A stretch of 15,294 bases of DNA. Origin: Bacteroidales bacterium UBA3834. GTDB taxonomy: Bacteria > Bacteroidota > Bacteroidia > Bacteroidales > P3. The stretch covers positions 1 to 15,294 of the forward strand of contig DGIA01000011.1 of assembly GCA_002392965.1 (NCBI GenBank). Reading direction: 5' to 3'. Below are positions 14,645 through 15,294 of the stretch, piece after piece. The position numbers and the translations under genes were made by a program. A model generated the notes under the pieces. That model did not search any database, was not told the DNA's origin, and worked only from the letters and a program-made list of their open reading frames with translations. Within the stretch, counting starts at the first letter, position 1, and every line of letters starts with the position of its first letter.

Positions 14645-15182
14645 ATATCGCGTCTACGGATTCCACCGAGACCAGCCCCGCGGTGCTGCGCAGGAGGCCT
14701 TCGGCGCGCATGGCGTCGAGCTGGGCGAGGAAGGGGTTGTAGTAGCCGCCGAGGTTCAATAATATCATCGGCTTGCCCTGGGACTGGTTCGCTCCACTTC
14801 GGTCGCGCACCAGCCCCAGCTGGTTGGCCACCATGACTTCGAGCACCTCGTCGAGGGTGCCGATGCCGCCGGGGAGGGCCACGAAGGCGTCGCTGTGGGC
14901 GATGAGGTATTCCTTGCGCTCGGCGAGGGTGCGGACGCGGACGAGCTCGCTGACGGGCTGCGAGTGGATGATGTCGTCGCTGAAGAAGGTGGGGATGACG
15001 CCCACCACGCGGCCGCCTTCCTGCAGGGCCGCGCCGCTGGTGGCGCCCATCAGCCCCAGATTGCTGCCGCCGTAGAGCAGCGTGTGGCCGCCGCGGGCGA
15101 TGGCGCGGCCGAGCTGCCGCGCGGCCTCTGTGATTTGTTCGCTGTGCGGGAGCGACGCCCCGCAGAAGACGGATATGTTCAT
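14595..15182 (-). CDS. LOG-family protein (TIGR00730-type nucleoside 5'-monophosphate phosphoribohydrolase)
   Basis: Rossmann-fold protein of the lysine-decarboxylase-like/LOG family, which cleaves the N-glycosidic bond of AMP or cytokinin nucleotides to release ribose 5-phosphate. With the start at 15182 it has 195 residues. It shows NISVFCGAS (2-10), GGSNLGLMGA (38-47), the Arg-Lys pair of AERKEYLI (87-94) and the family motif PGGIGTLDE (104-112). Residues about 125-135 (VRDRSGANQSQ) interrupt the usual QLGL...KP stretch and come from a palindromic DNA segment. The last about 14 residues (LLAASQQKSINPIN) and the stop codon come from the neighbouring repeat element. An ATG at 15218 directly follows the upstream stop (TGAATG) and would add 12 residues; 15182 was chosen because MNISVFCG matches the family start. 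Confidence 0.9.
   Translation of the reverse strand: MNISVFCGASLPHSEQITEAARQLGRAIARGGHTLLYGGSNLGLMGATSGAALQEGGRVVGVIPTFFSDDIIHSQPVSELVRVRTLAERKEYLIAHSDAFVALPGGIGTLDEVLEVMVANQLGLVRDRSGANQSQGKPMILLNLGGYYNPFLAQLDAMRAEGLLRSTAGLVSVESVDAIFKLLAASQQKSINPIN
14778..14819. repeat. Quasi-palindrome inserted in frame in the LOG gene
   Basis: CTGGGACTGGTTCGC (14778-14792) and GCGCACCAGCCCCAG (14805-14819) are inverted copies of each other at 13 of 15 positions, separated by 12 bases. The segment 14778-14810 codes for about 11 residues that are not expected between the conserved LGL and KP positions of the LOG family, and it keeps the frame. The outer part of the right arm is native LOG sequence, so the left arm may be an inverted copy of it. 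Confidence 0.65.
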
Positions 15183-15218
15183 GGTGTCGGTGTGTTTGTC
15201 GTTGGCGTGTGGTTTCAT

Positions 15219-15294
15219 TCAGCAGCAGATACGAGTCTGGTGCAGCTGCTCGTTGCGGGTGGAGGGGATGATCTCCTCGTGATAGAAGTAGTTG
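15219..15294 (-). CDS. C-terminal end of an unidentified gene (partial)
   Basis: On the minus strand an open frame enters from the window edge and ends in TGA at 15221-15219, directly before the ATG at 15218. The 24 visible residues include YFYHEEIIPSTRNEQLHQTR and end in ICC. This is too short to identify. The stop-start junction TGAATG suggests that it lies in one operon with the LOG gene, but the frame could also be open by chance. Confidence 0.4.
   Translation of the reverse strand, partial: NYFYHEEIIPSTRNEQLHQTRICC

Overview
The window reads as a chromosomal segment of a Bacteroidota bacterium, most likely an uncultured or gut-type member of the Bacteroidales. The signs are TAnnTTTG-type -7 boxes upstream of several genes, A-rich rather than Shine-Dalgarno-like start regions, the archaeal/eukaryotic-like short ProS, a lipoprotein version of a TamA/Omp85 protein, a single-domain Kdo transferase and several Lipobox proteins. 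No rRNA, tRNA, CRISPR array, insertion sequence or phage gene was recognised. Coding is dense and no gene-free stretch exceeds about 205 bases.

Layout. (1) 1-1760: a minus-strand proS with its own promoter (1736-1743) and terminator (125-152); beyond the terminator lies a three-copy 11-base direct repeat (71-102). (2) 1759-7129, plus strand: an envelope operon made of an unrecognised exported, probably beta-barrel protein, the Kdo transferase waaA, a TamA-like (TamL-type) Omp85 lipoprotein that starts at TTG inside the waaA end, and an EamA transporter. (3) 7089-8192, minus strand: a YfcE-like phosphodiesterase that overlaps the EamA gene tail to tail by 41 bases, preceded by a small HATPase protein of the type found in [FeFe]-hydrogenase operons, with its own promoter. 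(4) 8316-12886, plus strand: a close-packed set of a lipoprotein, a polyprenyl-phosphate sugar phosphotransferase, an FKBP-type lipoprotein and a CstA-family transporter. (5) 12953-13783, plus strand: a secreted protein built from about eight imperfect 24-28 residue YD-like repeats, with a good promoter and a strong bidirectional terminator. (6) 13834-15294, minus strand: a stand-alone Cas4/RecB-like PD-(D/E)XK protein, a LOG-family nucleotide hydrolase, and the last codons of a further gene running off the window.

How they fit together. The centre is dominated by envelope biogenesis: Kdo addition to lipid A (waaA), outer-membrane protein or lipid handling (TamL-like), initiation of a surface glycan on undecaprenyl phosphate (sugar phosphotransferase) and periplasmic folding (FKBP). 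CstA, EamA and the phosphodiesterase are metabolic or transport genes.

The most unusual DNA is at the right end. A roughly 135-base multi-hairpin element bounded by 14-base perfect inverted repeats lies between the nuclease gene and the LOG gene, and it supplies the last codons and stop of the LOG gene. A second, 42-base quasi-palindrome sits in frame inside the same LOG gene and appears to add about 11 residues. Together they suggest that small palindromic elements spread in this genome and tolerate or exploit insertion in coding sequence.
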